Shown here: positions 20,984-22,490 of the stretch, in pieces
Layout: the number at the start of each line of letters is the position of its first letter
Numbering within the stretch: position 1 is the first letter of the stretch
Assembly: GCA_023145935.1 (NCBI GenBank)
Contig: JAGLDB010000009.1
Location: 1-22,490 of the forward strand
Length of the DNA: 22,490 nucleotides
Direction: 5' to 3'
Source: Candidatus Sabulitectum sp.
GTDB lineage: Bacteria; Fermentibacterota; Fermentibacteria; Fermentibacterales; Fermentibacteraceae
Program-made: the position numbers and the translations under genes
Notes under the pieces: generated by a model
Seen by the model: the letters and a program-made list of their open reading frames with translations, nothing else
Told to the model about the DNA's origin: nothing
The model's database searches: none

Positions 20984-22490
20984 GACTGTTAACAGCTTTC
21001 CTTTTCTTTACAACTCCGGTGTAGAGATAAACTCCAAGAAGAAGAAATACAACAAGACCTGCTGTCATGCTTCCCTCAAAAAGACCACCGATTTTGATGC
21101 CTTCACCAAGTTTGAAGTAGGTTAGAATGGCCACGATCAGGCCTACCAGAGCCCCTCCTGCAACCATACCCGAACTCATGAGCATTCCCTTCTCCATAAC
21201 GCCTTTGTGCCGCTTAGAGCCTTTGGGGAATTTTCTCTGTACAAGCCCTCTGATTGCTCCGCCCATGAAAACCGCAAGATTCAAGTGGACCGGCAGGTAG
21301 ATCCCCACACCGAACGCCAGAACCGGAAGACCGATAAGCCTTGCTCCCAGCCCGAGAGCAGCTCCAATAAAGATCAGAGTCCAGGGGAGGTTGCCATTGA
21401 ATATTCCTCTAACCACCATGGACATCAGGGTTGCCTGGGGAGCAGGCAGTTCAGCGGAACCAAAACCATAAGTGGTATCTAGAATGTTTAACAGAAAACC
21501 AATCACAAGGGCTGTAACCAGGGTTCCTATGATCTCGCCAAGCTGCTGATATTTCGGGGTCGCACCAAGCAGGAAGCCGGTCTTCAGATCCTGTGACATA
21601 TCTCCTGCTGCTGCAAGGGCGATGCATACAATAGCGCCAGCTCCAAGACTGGCCATTATGCCGGCGGTTCCGGTTATTCCAGCCATTCTTACAATTAGAG
21701 CTGTAAGCAGCAGGGTAGCAATTGTCATTCCGGAAACCGGATTGTTCGAGCTGCCAACCAGGCCAACAATTCGGCTTGAAACAGTTACAAAAAAGAAACT
21801 GAATACAACAACCGACACAGCAGCAAGGATTCTTCCGATCATGCTGTCAATTGGTAGTATGAACAGCATTGCAATGGCAATCAACAGTGAACCGATCACC
21901 ACCACAGCCCCGGGCAGATCCTGTTGAGTGCGAATATCTATTCCCACCTTTTTCAGGCTGAAAGTTTCCAGAACTCTTTTGAAGCTTCGGAAGATGGTGG
22001 GAAGAGCTTCGATAAAACTTATAATGCCCCCGAAAGCAACTGCTCCGGCACCTATGTATCTGATATAGTTGTTCCACAGATCCCATGGACCCATTTCCGA
22101 TATCGGCATCTCTGAGGGAAAGATCGCAGAGGATTCAGCGCCAAAAAATTTGATCAGCGGAATGATGCAGAGCCACGAAATAATACTGCCGGTAAGCATG
22201 GCACTGGATATCCTCATTCCAATAATAAAACCAACCCCCATAAGGGACGGTAGAATATCTACTCCAAGCATGGCACCTGAGAATCCGCTTATTGCAGACT
22301 CAACACTTTCAGGAAAGAGTTTAAGGCCGTTCTGGGCAAAACGATACAGCCCTGCAACTCCCATTGCTGTAAAGAGAGTTCTGGCGGAACCTCCACCCAC
22401 CTCTCCTGCTACAAGTACCTCGGCACAGGCAGTTCCCTCGGGAAAGGGAAGTTTTCCGTGTTCCTCTACCATCACAGCCCGCCTGAGAGG
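20970..22490 (-). CDS. Oligopeptide transporter OPT family (YSL-like), 5' partial
   Basis: At least 506 residues. The frame stays open to the window end: upstream of the GTG at 22475 it reads PLRRA, giving PLRRAVMVEEHGKLPFPEGTACAEVL, the characteristic conserved block after the first helices of OPT proteins. The N-terminus therefore lies outside. Many membrane segments follow (over ten hydrophobic stretches), with LLGxTPKYQQLGE-type text (LLGATPKYQQLGEIIG), PAPQATLM, LPVLAFGVGIYLPVHLN and GGAIRG near the C-terminal half. These are OPT hallmarks. OPT carriers move peptides or metal-chelate compounds by proton coupling in the inner membrane; the substrate cannot be told here. The C-terminus is followed by an overlapping Arr-like gene (14 nt), suggesting an operon. 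Confidence 0.92.
   Translation of the reverse strand, partial: PLRRAVMVEEHGKLPFPEGTACAEVLVAGEVGGGSARTLFTAMGVAGLYRFAQNGLKLFPESVESAISGFSGAMLGVDILPSLMGVGFIIGMRISSAMLTGSIISWLCIIPLIKFFGAESSAIFPSEMPISEMGPWDLWNNYIRYIGAGAVAFGGIISFIEALPTIFRSFKRVLETFSLKKVGIDIRTQQDLPGAVVVIGSLLIAIAMLFILPIDSMIGRILAAVSVVVFSFFFVTVSSRIVGLVGSSNNPVSGMTIATLLLTALIVRMAGITGTAGIMASLGAGAIVCIALAAAGDMSQDLKTGFLLGATPKYQQLGEIIGTLVTALVIGFLLNILDTTYGFGSAELPAPQATLMSMVVRGIFNGNLPWTLIFIGAALGLGARLIGLPVLAFGVGIYLPVHLNLAVFMGGAIRGLVQRKFPKGSKRHKGVMEKGMLMSSGMVAGGALVGLIVAILTYFKLGEGIKIGGLFEGSMTAGLVVFLLLGVYLYTGVVKKRKAVNSHGAE

Noticed and set aside
1..22490. CRISPR arrays, tRNA/rRNA genes, insertion sequences or prophage
   Set aside because: No regularly spaced repeats, cloverleaf or rRNA-like segments, transposase, integrase or phage structural motifs were seen on either strand.

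Overview
The window looks like a chromosomal stretch of an uncultivated-type Gram-negative bacterium. Three things point there: Shine-Dalgarno sequences of the AGGAGG/GGAGG type, several signal-peptide and lipobox proteins, and two large exported proteins ending in FlgD/T9SS-like C-terminal modules (PNP...YDLSGR...GxYxxR). The mix recalls Fermentibacteria/Aegiribacteria-like members of the FCB group. That placement is an inference from style, not from a marker gene. No tRNA, rRNA, CRISPR array, transposase or phage gene was seen. The genes at both ends run off the window.

Region 1 (1-6363, + strand) holds a tightly packed run: the C-terminal part of a BioA-like class III aminotransferase, an isochorismatase-fold cysteine hydrolase, a thioredoxin-reductase-like flavoprotein without the redox CxxC, and an RlmN-like radical SAM protein. 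The radical SAM protein has lost the N-terminal domain and one catalytic cysteine of RlmN. Intergenic gaps are small or negative (13-nt gap, 11-nt overlap, ATGA overlap), so these four are probably one operon. After 43 nt follow three tandem paralogues of an exported protein family with an N-terminal VHEWG motif. A stem-loop closes the region.

Region 2 (6376-13330, - strand) contains an exported seven-repeat beta-propeller-like protein, then an operon-like trio in which two adenosine-deaminase paralogues flank an exported TPR protein. Upstream is a second operon: an ArsR-type repressor, a pseudo-thioredoxin/glutaredoxin fusion and an orphan GroES. The ArsR operon has a clear promoter (TTGACA-N16-TATTAT) whose -10 lies inside a TGTTC-N10-GAACA inverted repeat, so redox/metal autoregulation is a good working model.

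Region 3 (13438-20443) is a mosaic of single genes: a lipoprotein, a nitronate-monooxygenase-like flavoprotein, an exported protein interrupted by an in-frame TGA, a slipin/SPFH membrane protein, a large Asp-box exported protein, and a small DUF5684-like membrane protein.

Region 4 (20549-22490, - strand) is an OPT-family transporter running off the window, with a small protein resembling Arr-type ADP-ribosyltransferases overlapping its end.

The points most worth following are the radical SAM/flavoprotein/aminotransferase cluster, the triplicated HEWG exported proteins, the ArsR-pseudoTrx/Grx-GroES operon, and the adenosine deaminase copy that lost its ribose-binding Asp.
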